A stretch of 22,973 nucleotides of DNA, from positions 1 through 22,973 of IMG/VR virus record IMGVR_UViG_3300023117_000088, one strand, 5' to 3'. This document shows, in pieces, positions 11,612 to 19,461 of the stretch. The DNA is from a virus. The notes under the pieces were generated by a model. It saw only the letters and a list, made by a program, of their open reading frames with translations. It did no database searches and had not been told where the DNA came from. The position numbers and the translations under genes were made by a program. The stretch's first letter is position 1. Each line of letters opens with the position of its first letter.

Positions 11612-14426
11612 TGAGTAACTATACTAAGTTAATGCAACAAGCCGCCGCTGGTATTGGTGGCGGTTTCTACCCGTACACGGTAGATTATTCTGCGCGGTTT
11701 AATGACGATGATTCTGCTTATCTTAGTAGAACGCCATCTGCGGGAAACTCCAAAACATTTACGATTTCTTATTGGATGAAGGTTGCCAGTCCCACTCCAG
11801 TTGATTTTATGCTTGCCGCACGGAACAGTTCTGGTGGGGCTTTTTTCTCTATTAAGTACCAAACAAACGGTGCGTTACAATTAAACGACTCACAAAACTC
11901 AGATGCGCTAAATTTAATAAGCAATGCACTCCACAGAGATGTATCTTCTTGGTATCACATTGTTGTTGCTATGGATACAACACAAGCAACATCGTCTGAT
12001 AGGTGTAAGATATATGTAAATGGGGTGCAAATAACAAGTTTCTCAACATCCTCATACCCCGCACAAAACGCTAACATGATTTGGAATACTGCTGTTGGGC
12101 ACTACATAAATTGCACTGTGGATGGTAGTGGTAATCCAACTTCGCTTTGGGATGGATATTACTCACAAGTGTCCCATGTAGACGGTCAAGCACTAGACCC
12201 TACATCGTTCGGTAAATTTAAAAACGGTGTCTGGGTTCCTAAAAGACCATCTGTAACTTACGGCACCAACGGCTTCTACTTAGACTTCGCAGACTCATCC
12301 AATCTGGGTAACGATGTCAGTGGCAACAACAATGACTTCACATCTTCAGGGCTGACAAGTTCTGACCAGATGATTGATACGTCTACGAATAACTTCTGTA
12401 CCTTAAATCCACTAGACGGAGTGGCAACTGCTGAAGGAAACCTACAACAGCCAGCACGTTCTTCTTCTTGGGCAACTTGTCAGTCAACTATGGCCTTCCC
12501 AAAAACAGGCAAGTGGTATTGGGAAGCAGGTGTATTTGGGAGTGGCACATCTGACGTTGGCTCTATAGGTATATCTGCTGACCCAGCAAGTTCTTATGTC
12601 GGAAGTACCACTAACGGTTATGGTTATGTTGGGGCAAATGGGAATATTTATGTGTCGGGGGCGGCTACTGCATACGGAGCGACCTATGGTGCGAACGATA
12701 TAATAGGAATACTTTTTGATGCGGATAATGGAGACTTAACCTTCTATAAAAATGGTACAAGTCAGGGTGTGGCTGAATCAGGTTTAGATACTAGCATTGA
12801 TTACAGACCCGCTGTTTCACAATATAACGCCTATGTAACCAACGTAAACTTTGGACAAAACGGAACATTCAACGGTGCTGTAACAGCCGGAGGCAACTCA
12901 GACGCTAACGGCATAGGTGACTTTAAATACACAGTACCAACAGACGCACTAGCACTCTGCACAGCCAACCTCGCAGAACCTACCATCGGGCCTAACATAG
13001 ACGAAAACTCTTCAGGCACAACGTCTGATGAGAACTTCGCTCCTGTACTCTACACAGGCAACGGCACAGCTATCGGTAGCGGTGGCAAGACCATCTCTGA
13101 CTTGGTGTTCCAGCCTGACTTTGTATGGATTAAGAACAGGGACGCGGCTGACAACCACATGATGTTTGATGCTGTGCGTGCTGCCACTAAGTATCTGTCG
13201 TCCGACACGACTACTGCGGAAACAACAGACACGGAATCACTGACATCCTTTGCTTCTACCGGATTTACGCTTGGTAATAACGTAGCAGTAAATACCAACG
13301 CTGAAGACTATGTAGCTTGGAACTGGAAAGGCAACGGCTCTGGTGTATCTAATACAGACGGAACCATAACATCTACTGTCTCTGCTAATCAGGATGCTGG
13401 GTTTAGTATTGTTACTTATACCGGGAATGGCACGGCGGACAGCACAATCGGTCATGGATTAAACGCCAAGCCAAAGCTGATACTCGTCAAAAACATAAGT
13501 TCAGCAACTGATTGGATGGTATACAGCGAAGATTGCACAAAAGATTACTACTTAGTATTAAATACCACTGATGCACAAGTATCAGCTTCTAATTTCTGGG
13601 GCGGAACAGGCCCAACAACATCTACATTTCAGGTTGGGGCACCTCCCCCTGCTGGGTATATGACGAAAGGTTCGACTTCATATATGTCTATTGGCGGTTC
13701 TGGCACACAAGCAAGCCCTTATTCCGGTAATTCAACGAACCATGCACATAGCACACAAGGGGTTGCTAACTTTGCTGTCGCAGGGGGAGCGGGCGTTCTT
13801 TACTGGAAAGTAACTGTTAGTTCGGAGGCGAGTTACGACTTTGCTAGACTTTATGTTGATGGATCGCTGAAAGTTAATATCTCAGGAAGTACGTCCAGAA
13901 CTTCCTCACAAGCTGTCAATAGCGGGTCTAGTGTACAGTTTCGATATTACAAAGACGGTTCTGTGTCGTCTGGCGCGGATACGGGATATTTGAACTATTT
14001 ATATTTAGTTCCAAGCAGTTCAGGGAAAGGAGCGAATGACAATGGCGATAACTATGTGGCCTACTGTTTTGCAGAAGTTGAATCTTTCAGTTCCTTCGGG
14101 AAATTCACCGGGAACGGCTCGGCTGACGGCCCCTTTGTCTACACAGGTTTCAGACCTGCTTTTATTATGGTTAAGAGAACTGATGCTTCAAGTGACTGGG
14201 TTCTTTGGGATGAAAAACGTGACCCTTATAACTATATGGGCAGGGAACTACAACCAGATAAAAGTGACGCTGAATTATCTTTAAGCGAAGACCTTGACTT
14301 TTTATCTAACGGCTTCAAGCTAAGAGGGTCTGGTACAAATTTTAACGGATCAGGCGGCACATACATTTACATGGCATTCGCAGAAAATCCTTTCAAATAC
14401 GCAAACGCAAGGTAAACGACAATGAG
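11294..14426 (+). repeat. Duplicated receptor-binding module, copy A
   Basis: This unit includes the C-terminal domain of the 10679 gene, the TAATG junction, the whole large adhesin gene and the start of the following gene. It corresponds to copy B at 14503-17125. Proteins align along most of the length. A 42-base segment is identical (12340-12381 and 15501-15542), and the last 25 bases are identical (14402-14426 and 17101-17125), including the spacer TAAACGACA and ATGAG of the following gene. Copy A is about 510 bases longer, mostly because of one inserted domain. Confidence 0.85.
11611..14415 (+). CDS. Large tail-fibre adhesin with LamG-like, SPRY-like and DUF7483-like domains
   Basis: The protein has 934 residues from ATG 11611 (TAATG overlap); the longer in-frame start at 11575 lies inside the previous gene. 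The N-terminus MSNYTKLMQQAAAGIGGG is followed by YPYTVDYSARF and a LamG-like lectin domain (about 25-190; WYHIVVAMDTT, IYVNGVQ, WDGYYSQVSHVDG). A SPRY-like domain lies about 285-425 (GKWYWEAGVF, LTFYKNGTSQGVA). A region resembling DUF7483 of phage fibres runs from about 475 to the end (GHGLNAKPKLILVKN, GDNYVAYCFAEVESFSSFG, ending AFAENPFKYANAR). About 125 extra residues at 677-805 are absent from the paralogue at 14820. It probably binds surface glycans of the host. Confidence 0.83.
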   Translation: MSNYTKLMQQAAAGIGGGFYPYTVDYSARFNDDDSAYLSRTPSAGNSKTFTISYWMKVASPTPVDFMLAARNSSGGAFFSIKYQTNGALQLNDSQNSDALNLISNALHRDVSSWYHIVVAMDTTQATSSDRCKIYVNGVQITSFSTSSYPAQNANMIWNTAVGHYINCTVDGSGNPTSLWDGYYSQVSHVDGQALDPTSFGKFKNGVWVPKRPSVTYGTNGFYLDFADSSNLGNDVSGNNNDFTSSGLTSSDQMIDTSTNNFCTLNPLDGVATAEGNLQQPARSSSWATCQSTMAFPKTGKWYWEAGVFGSGTSDVGSIGISADPASSYVGSTTNGYGYVGANGNIYVSGAATAYGATYGANDIIGILFDADNGDLTFYKNGTSQGVAESGLDTSIDYRPAVSQYNAYVTNVNFGQNGTFNGAVTAGGNSDANGIGDFKYTVPTDALALCTANLAEPTIGPNIDENSSGTTSDENFAPVLYTGNGTAIGSGGKTISDLVFQPDFVWIKNRDAADNHMMFDAVRAATKYLSSDTTTAETTDTESLTSFASTGFTLGNNVAVNTNAEDYVAWNWKGNGSGVSNTDGTITSTVSANQDAGFSIVTYTGNGTADSTIGHGLNAKPKLILVKNISSATDWMVYSEDCTKDYYLVLNTTDAQVSASNFWGGTGPTTSTFQVGAPPPAGYMTKGSTSYMSIGGSGTQASPYSGNSTNHAHSTQGVANFAVAGGAGVLYWKVTVSSEASYDFARLYVDGSLKVNISGSTSRTSSQAVNSGSSVQFRYYKDGSVSSGADTGYLNYLYLVPSSSGKGANDNGDNYVAYCFAEVESFSSFGKFTGNGSADGPFVYTGFRPAFIMVKRTDASSDWVLWDEKRDPYNYMGRELQPDKSDAELSLSEDLDFLSNGFKLRGSGTNFNGSGGTYIYMAFAENPFKYANAR

Positions 14427-14820
14427 TTTAGCAAGAGACTTGGCAGACAGCCTATTTACAAAAGTAACAACCTTTGACTCTGGCGTTATTGAGGAATTTA
14501 CGGCGGTTACTTCTACCAGCAACGCGACCACTTGCGATATGCAGGACGGTACGAACTTCTCTCACACACTGACAGAGAACACCACGTTTACCTTTAGCAA
14601 CCCGGCTTCAAGCGGTAAGGTGACTAGCTTTACTCTCAAGATCATACAGGACGCTAGTGCCTCCGGGTACACTGTGACATGGCCTGCTTCGGTAGATTGG
14701 CCTTCTGCTACTGCACCTACACTGACAGCCACAGCGTCAGCCGTAGACTACTTTGTGTTTTTAACTAGCGATGGCGGTACTACTTGGTACGGCTTCACTG
14801 CTGGACAGGCGATGGCGTAA
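14422..14820 (+). CDS. Short fibre protein, partial paralogue of 10679
   Basis: The protein has 132 residues. A 27-residue N-terminus (MSLARDLADSLFTKVTTFDS) is joined to a 105-residue domain that aligns without gaps to residues 206-310 of the 10679 fibre, with identical blocks such as FSHTLTENTTFTFSNP and SASGYTVTWP. It lacks the FMNGVKL repeats. The gene is the first of copy B of the duplicated module and overlaps the second adhesin gene by TAATG. The common C-terminal domain probably serves as the base or cap that holds the adhesin translated next. Confidence 0.82.
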   Translation: MSLARDLADSLFTKVTTFDSGVIEEFTAVTSTSNATTCDMQDGTNFSHTLTENTTFTFSNPASSGKVTSFTLKIIQDASASGYTVTWPASVDWPSATAPTLTATASAVDYFVFLTSDGGTTWYGFTAGQAMA

Positions 14821-17125
14821 TGACTAGTTCTAAGAATTTAATACAAGCCGCCGCTGGTGTTGGCGGTGGTGACTTCTATCCATATACGGTGGATTACTCT
14901 GCGCGGTTTAACCAAGCAGACGATCCTTACCTTTATCGGACTTTAAGCACTACATATTCTACATACACATTTTCTGCATGGGTAAAATTAACAGCACTGT
15001 TTGTAGACTACGCATATTTATTTTCTAGTTGTGCCGGAAGCACTCAAAAGGGTGGAGTTGCATTAAACCCATCAGGCAATTTTTATATGTTTAAATACTC
15101 TGGTTCTACTTCAACATCAATAGAATCGGCTATAAGGCGTGACCCTTCAGCTTGGTATCATGTAGTAATGAAAGTTTCGTCTGGGACTGCTTCGCTACAC
15201 ATTAATGGAGTACAGGTGTTGAGTGGATTTTCTGCTAACTCCCTTCAAACAGGAACAAACCAAACTATTGTAGGTGCTTTTAACGATGGATCGTTAGCCT
15301 ATCACTGGGACGGGTATATGAGTGAAGTTGCTCTTATTACTGGCACAGCCTACGACCCGACAGATTTTGCAGAAGATAAAAATGGCGTTTGGGTTCCAAA
15401 AGATATTTCTGGTCTGACCTTTGGCACAGACGGCTTTTACTTAGACTTCTCCAACTCTGCCGCACTCGGCACAGACGTATCAGGCAACGGTAACAATTTA
15501 ACATCTTCAGGGCTGACAAGTTCTGACCAGATGATTGATACGCCTACGTCAAATCATGCAACGTGGAACCCTTTAAAGTTTAGAAGCACATCTCTAAAGG
15601 CTGTCTTAGCAGAAGGTAATCTAAAAGCTACTTTTGACGATACAGGTTCTATTGAATATGCCTATGGCACTATGGCTGTTACAAGCGGTAAGTGGTATTG
15701 GGAGCATACTTGTAATGCAGTAGGCGGTGAGCAGTATATTGGTGTTGTCGGTGCTAACGTAGGAGAAGGAAACCCATCTGACTCAAGACACTACAGAAAC
15801 AACGGAAATAAATACTTGGACGGTGGTTCTGCTACAGCTTACGGAGCAACGTGGACAACTGGCGATATTATGGGTTGTGAGTTGGACATGGACAACGGGA
15901 CGATTGAGTTTTTCAAGAATGGCTCTAGTCAGGGCGTTGCTTACACAGACCTCCTTACTGCTATGCCGGATGGTGGGTGGGCTATCATGGCAGGTGGCTA
16001 TAACAACTCAGCCTGTACTATTCATACTAGCTCAGACAAGTGGACTTACACGCCAAGCACAAACTTTGTAGCTATGTCCACAGCTAACTTACCAGAACCC
16101 ACAATCGGGCCGAATAGTGCTGCAACGTCTGATGAGAACTTTAATACTGTTTTGTATACAGGTAATGGTACTAGCCAAAATGTAACAGGCTTTGGCTTTG
16201 ACCCTGATATGGTTTGGCATAAAGCAAGGTCTGTAGCATATAGCCACAGTATTGTTGATGTAATCCGTGGTGACAGCAATGTTATATTTACAAATACAAC
16301 TGATGCAGAACAGAACCCCGGTGCGCAACTTGATTTAATTGCAGACGGAGCAACTGTAACTTACAGGTCTGCTAATCTTTCTAATAACCAGTCTGGATCA
16401 ACCTACGTCATTTGGGGTTGGAAAGCCAACGGCTCTGGTGTATCCAACACAGACGGAACTACAACTTCTACTGTATCAGCTAATACTGATGCTGGGTTTA
16501 GTATTGGTACTTACACTGCGCCAATATCATCTGCGTTTACTGTAGGTCATGGATTAACGGCTACTCCTGATATGGTTATTATTAAAGCCTATTCAGACGC
16601 ATACATCTGGTCTGTCATGCACATTGGAGCAGGTAATTTAACCAGTCGTTTACAGCTTTCAACTACAGCAGCAGCCCAAACAGGTATATTTACTGCACCT
16701 ACGTCAAGTGTGATTAACCTTCCAGCATCTTATGGTGATGGTGCAGATTATTTATTCTATGCGTTTCACTCCGTTGAAGGCTTCAGCAAGTTCGGCTCCT
16801 ACACTGGGAACGGTTCAACAGATGGCCCCTTCATTTTCACAGGTATGCGTCCTGCTTGGTTGATTACTAAGAGAATTGACTCAACAAGTAGCTGGTATGT
16901 ATGGGATGCGGTGAGAGATGCTTATAATCCAATAGGCACCTATCTTGTGGCAAACGTAGCGCAAACAGAGCAGTCACTTTCGACAGGGTACTTTGATTTT
17001 CTTTCTAACGGCTTTAAATTAAGAGATACATCAACGGAAATAAACGCATCAGGTGGCACATACATTTACATAGCATTCGCAGAAAACCCATTCAAATATT
17101 CAAACGCAAGGTAAACGACAATGAG
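14503..17125 (+). repeat. Duplicated receptor-binding module, copy B
   Basis: This is the second copy of the module at 11294-14426. It keeps the order of fibre C-terminal domain, TAATG junction and LamG/SPRY/DUF7483-like adhesin, and the identical 25-base end with the ATG of the following gene. Copies have diverged most in the LamG-like part and in the middle of the DUF7483-like part, as expected for receptor-contact surfaces. Confidence 0.85.
14820..17114 (+). CDS. Large tail-fibre adhesin, paralogue of 11611
   Basis: The protein has 764 residues from ATG 14820 (TAATG overlap; the in-frame start at 14784 is inside the previous gene). The N-terminus MTSSKNLIQAAAGVGGGDF continues as YPYTVDYSARF. 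A LamG-like domain covers about 25-185 (WYHVVMKVSSG, LHINGVQV, WDGYMSEVAL), a SPRY-like domain about 275-405 (SGKWYWEHTC, IEFFKNGSSQGVA), and a DUF7483-like region about 440-764 (GHGLTATPDMVIIK, FHSVEGFSKFGSYTGNGS, AFAENPFKYSNAR). It lacks the inserted domain of its paralogue. Two adhesins with shared ends and different centres suggest alternative or joint receptor recognition. Confidence 0.83.
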   Translation: MTSSKNLIQAAAGVGGGDFYPYTVDYSARFNQADDPYLYRTLSTTYSTYTFSAWVKLTALFVDYAYLFSSCAGSTQKGGVALNPSGNFYMFKYSGSTSTSIESAIRRDPSAWYHVVMKVSSGTASLHINGVQVLSGFSANSLQTGTNQTIVGAFNDGSLAYHWDGYMSEVALITGTAYDPTDFAEDKNGVWVPKDISGLTFGTDGFYLDFSNSAALGTDVSGNGNNLTSSGLTSSDQMIDTPTSNHATWNPLKFRSTSLKAVLAEGNLKATFDDTGSIEYAYGTMAVTSGKWYWEHTCNAVGGEQYIGVVGANVGEGNPSDSRHYRNNGNKYLDGGSATAYGATWTTGDIMGCELDMDNGTIEFFKNGSSQGVAYTDLLTAMPDGGWAIMAGGYNNSACTIHTSSDKWTYTPSTNFVAMSTANLPEPTIGPNSAATSDENFNTVLYTGNGTSQNVTGFGFDPDMVWHKARSVAYSHSIVDVIRGDSNVIFTNTTDAEQNPGAQLDLIADGATVTYRSANLSNNQSGSTYVIWGWKANGSGVSNTDGTTTSTVSANTDAGFSIGTYTAPISSAFTVGHGLTATPDMVIIKAYSDAYIWSVMHIGAGNLTSRLQLSTTAAAQTGIFTAPTSSVINLPASYGDGADYLFYAFHSVEGFSKFGSYTGNGSTDGPFIFTGMRPAWLITKRIDSTSSWYVWDAVRDAYNPIGTYLVANVAQTEQSLSTGYFDFLSNGFKLRDTSTEINASGGTYIYIAFAENPFKYSNAR

Positions 17126-17708
17126 ATACTATGACATAACCAACGCTACTATTGTCAGCGAGAGACAGATTCTCAAGGCTAACCCGAACACCAGCTTTGC
17201 TTTGCCCCTGAGTGATGCGGCTTTGGCTGGCCTGAACATGGCTAAACTGCTAGAAGACCCACGCCCCAGCTACGATGCAGAAACTCAGACTGTCATCGAA
17301 GGTGCTGTTGAGGAGCGCAGTGGTTCGTACTACCAGACTTTCAGCGTCCTTGACCGCAGTGCTGATGCCATTGCAAACGATCTGGCTAACAAGAAGGCAC
17401 AAGTTCGCGCACAGCGTAACGCACGACTGGCTGAGACTGACTGGGCCATGATGCCGGACTCCCCGCTTATTGATTACGACAAGGGCTTGATGGCAAGCTA
17501 CCGCGCTGCTTTGCGTGATGTCCCGGCACAGGATGGGTTCCCGAACAACCCGCTACCCGAAGGCCCAGACCAGCAGTGGTATGATTCGTGGACATACAAC
17601 TCTACCGACTTTGTCTGGGAAGCACCTCTGCCCAAGCCGGATGGCAAGGCTGTATGGGATGAAGACGCGTACCAAGAAGACAACACAACTGGTTGGATAA
17701 CCATCTAA
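17121..17708 (+). CDS. Tail-assembly chaperone-like protein
   Basis: The protein has 195 residues. Residues about 98-142 (QRNARLAETDWAMMPDSP, then ASYRAALRDVPAQDGFPN) match the short phage tail assembly chaperone domain of the RNxLLxxxDWTxxxDxP type. The end (WTYNSTDFVWEAPLPKPDGK and GWITI) is Trp-rich like that of the 10304 protein. The N-terminal part (MRYYDITNATIVSERQIL) is specific. Proteins of this class follow fibre genes and help fold or attach the fibre. The ATG lies in the repeated spacer at the end of the duplicated module. Confidence 0.8.
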   Translation: MRYYDITNATIVSERQILKANPNTSFALPLSDAALAGLNMAKLLEDPRPSYDAETQTVIEGAVEERSGSYYQTFSVLDRSADAIANDLANKKAQVRAQRNARLAETDWAMMPDSPLIDYDKGLMASYRAALRDVPAQDGFPNNPLPEGPDQQWYDSWTYNSTDFVWEAPLPKPDGKAVWDEDAYQEDNTTGWITI

Positions 17709-17709
17709 A

Positions 17710-18168
17710 ATGCCTGTAGCCGAAATAGCCATCCTCATTGGAGGAGCCACAAAAGCCTTCAACATGTGTAAGGCCGCTGTTTCGGCTGGGCGCGATTTAG
17801 AGGATATGGGGGCGTATTTCACCAAGTTTTTTGATGCGAAAACAGCAATTGACGAAGCCGCCATCCACAATCAAAACGGTAGTAAACTACTGCGGGGAAA
17901 GTCAGTAGAGGCTGAGGCAATGCAGATTATGCTGGCTCGGAAAAAGTACGCAGACATGGAAAAGCAGCTAAGAGAGTTGTGTATGTATACTGTCGGCTCG
18001 GAGTTTTATCAGGAGATGCTCCGCGAACGCTCCCGCATACGACAGCAGAGACTGACCAGAGCCAGAGAACAAGCGGCGCGTAACAGACTTATTCGTGATG
18101 GGGCTATTTTAACTGGCTTGACGGGCTGTATAATAGGGCTTATCGGGTGGTTTGTAAGAGCAGCATAA
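17710..18168 (+). CDS. Membrane-anchored helical protein, lysis region
   Basis: The protein has 152 residues. It is mostly helical and charged, with a basic coiled-coil-like part (about 101-129, rich in Arg) followed by one C-terminal membrane segment at about 130-149 (GAILTGLTGCIIGLIGWFV). Similar proteins without assigned function occur before holin genes in marine phages. It could be a regulator of the holin or a tail-anchored spanin-like part; the C-terminal anchor differs from typical inner-membrane spanins, which are anchored at the N-terminus. It begins one base after the previous stop. Confidence 0.72.
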   Translation: MPVAEIAILIGGATKAFNMCKAAVSAGRDLEDMGAYFTKFFDAKTAIDEAAIHNQNGSKLLRGKSVEAEAMQIMLARKKYADMEKQLRELCMYTVGSEFYQEMLRERSRIRQQRLTRAREQAARNRLIRDGAILTGLTGCIIGLIGWFVRAA

Positions 18169-18169
18169 A

Positions 18170-18415
18170 ATGACCGAACAAGAGATAGAGGTATTGATTG
18201 ACAGAGCCGCTAAAGAAGGCGCTAAACAAGCACTTCGGGACATCGGCCTGTCTGACTCTGACGCCTACGATGATGTCAAAGAATTACGGTCTTTACTGGA
18301 GACTTGGCGGGATACGAAGCGCACAGTGGGGCAGACCATAGCTAGAATGGTTACTACGGCACTTCTGACAGTATTAGCGGCAGGTGTATGGATGAACTGG
18401 GGCGGCGGTAAATAG
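18170..18415 (+). CDS. Small single-pass membrane protein, holin-like candidate
   Basis: The protein has 81 residues: an N-terminal helix (MTEQEIEVLIDRAAKEGAKQ), a middle with SDSDAYDDVKELRSLLETWR, and a membrane segment at about 58-76 followed by a short GGGK tail. The pattern of a DRAAxxGAxxAL helix, DVxxLRSLLxxWR and one C-terminal membrane helix is known to me from small proteins in phage and gene-transfer-agent lysis regions. A holin or antiholin role is a guess. It starts one base after the previous stop. Confidence 0.72.
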   Translation: MTEQEIEVLIDRAAKEGAKQALRDIGLSDSDAYDDVKELRSLLETWRDTKRTVGQTIARMVTTALLTVLAAGVWMNWGGGK

Positions 18416-18435
18416 CGTTCTTAGATGGTGAAAAT

Positions 18436-18558
18436 ATGATTATATTCAAGAAGATAGGTGAGTATTGCAGGACTTATATGGTGGGTTCCACCGTTGAGCA
18501 ACTTGGCATGACCGTGAGTGTCGTTGCACTGGCTATGATTGTACTGGCTATCCTATGA
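18436..18558 (+). CDS. 40-residue single-pass membrane protein
   Basis: This tiny gene starts at ATG 18436, 20 bases after the previous stop, and ends at TGA 18556-18558, overlapping the next ATG as ATGA. The product begins MIIFKKIGEYCRTYMVGSTV and ends in a hydrophobic helix (MTVSVVALAMIVLAIL). GGTG at 18428-18431 is a weak ribosome site. The exact fit between neighbours and the membrane helix in a lysis region support it. It may be a holin, antiholin or small regulator; there is no family I can name. Confidence 0.65.
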   Translation: MIIFKKIGEYCRTYMVGSTVEQLGMTVSVVALAMIVLAIL

Positions 18559-19040
18559 AATTTGACAAGTTAAAAGGACTTATTGGCGGTATTGCACCCA
18601 CCATCGGTACGGCTATGGGTGGCCCTCTGGGCGGCATGGCGGCTCAGGTCTTGGCGGGGGTACTTGGTTGTGAACCGACCCCACAGGCTATTGAGACGGC
18701 GTTTGAGACGGTCACCCCGGAACAGCTTGCGGAGATCAAGAAGGCCGAGTTGAAGTTCGAGGCCAAGATGAAGGAACTCGACGTTGACTTGTTCGCGTTG
18801 GAAACCAAGGACAAGCAGGACGCCCGTAAGCACTTCAGTAAGGATTGGACGGCAAAGTCTATCGGCCTGATCATGGTGCTTTTCTTTTGCGGTTATATTG
18901 CAATGATTACTATATTGCCACCCGAACAGAACTCGATGGAACTGATTAACCTTGTCCTCGGCTATATGGGTGGGCTGGTGTCCGCCGTTATTAGCTTTTA
19001 CTTTGGGGCTTCATCTTCAGACAATGGAAAAACTGATTGA
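18555..19040 (+). CDS. Holin-like membrane protein
   Basis: The protein has 161 residues. A Gly/Ala-rich hydrophobic N-terminus (GGIAPTIGTAMGGPLGGMAA) is followed by an acidic helix (EQLAEIKKAELKFEAKMKEL), a DARKHFSKDWTAKSIG segment, and two membrane helices at about 102-121 and 130-150, with the conserved end SFYFGASSSDNGK. This matches the holin-like family found beside endolysin genes in phages and gene transfer agents. It would let the endolysin reach the cell wall. The endolysin start lies inside its last codons (17-base overlap). Confidence 0.82.
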   Translation: MKFDKLKGLIGGIAPTIGTAMGGPLGGMAAQVLAGVLGCEPTPQAIETAFETVTPEQLAEIKKAELKFEAKMKELDVDLFALETKDKQDARKHFSKDWTAKSIGLIMVLFFCGYIAMITILPPEQNSMELINLVLGYMGGLVSAVISFYFGASSSDNGKTD

Positions 19041-19461
19041 ACTACTGCGCCGACATGAGGGCGTAGAAAAACACGTTTACCTAGATACCGAAGGTCTTGA
19101 GACTATTGGCGTAGGTAGAAATGTTTCAAAAACAGGTTTGGGTTTGTCTGACGATGAGGTAAACTACCTGTTACAGAACGATATTTCCCGCGTAATCAAA
19201 GAGTTAAGCGGTGCATTTCCTTGGTTTTCTGGGCTTAATGAAGCCCGTAAAGATGCCATGATTTCGTTAGGATTCAACCTTGGTTTGCCAAGATTGCTAC
19301 AGTTTAAAAACGCTTTAGAATCAATGAGTTCTGGCGATTTTGAGTCTGCCGCCGAGCATTTTTTAGACAGCAGATGGGCGACGCAAGTTAAAGGTAGGGC
19401 TATCGAACTGACTGACATGATTAGGTCTGGGGAATATGCCGGTACAAAAAATCCAGTTTAA
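19024..19461 (+). CDS. Endolysin, T4-type lysozyme (GH24)
   Basis: The protein has 145 residues from ATG 19024; a longer in-frame start at 18952 lies in the holin gene and would add sequence unlike the family. The catalytic triad has the T4 spacing: E12 in RRHEG, D21 in YLDTEG and T27 in TIGVG (E-8-D-5-T). RKDAMISLGFNLG and SRWATQVKGRA correspond to the second lobe. The enzyme cleaves the N-acetylmuramic acid/N-acetylglucosamine bond of peptidoglycan. It has no signal peptide, so export needs the upstream holin. The end overlaps the next gene by 26 bases. Confidence 0.93.
   Translation: MEKLIELLRRHEGVEKHVYLDTEGLETIGVGRNVSKTGLGLSDDEVNYLLQNDISRVIKELSGAFPWFSGLNEARKDAMISLGFNLGLPRLLQFKNALESMSSGDFESAAEHFLDSRWATQVKGRAIELTDMIRSGEYAGTKNPV

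Noticed and set aside
11294-17125. Diversity-generating retroelement acting on fibre genes
   Set aside because: No reverse transcriptase and no template/variable repeat pair with adenine-directed differences was seen; the repeats are whole-module duplications.
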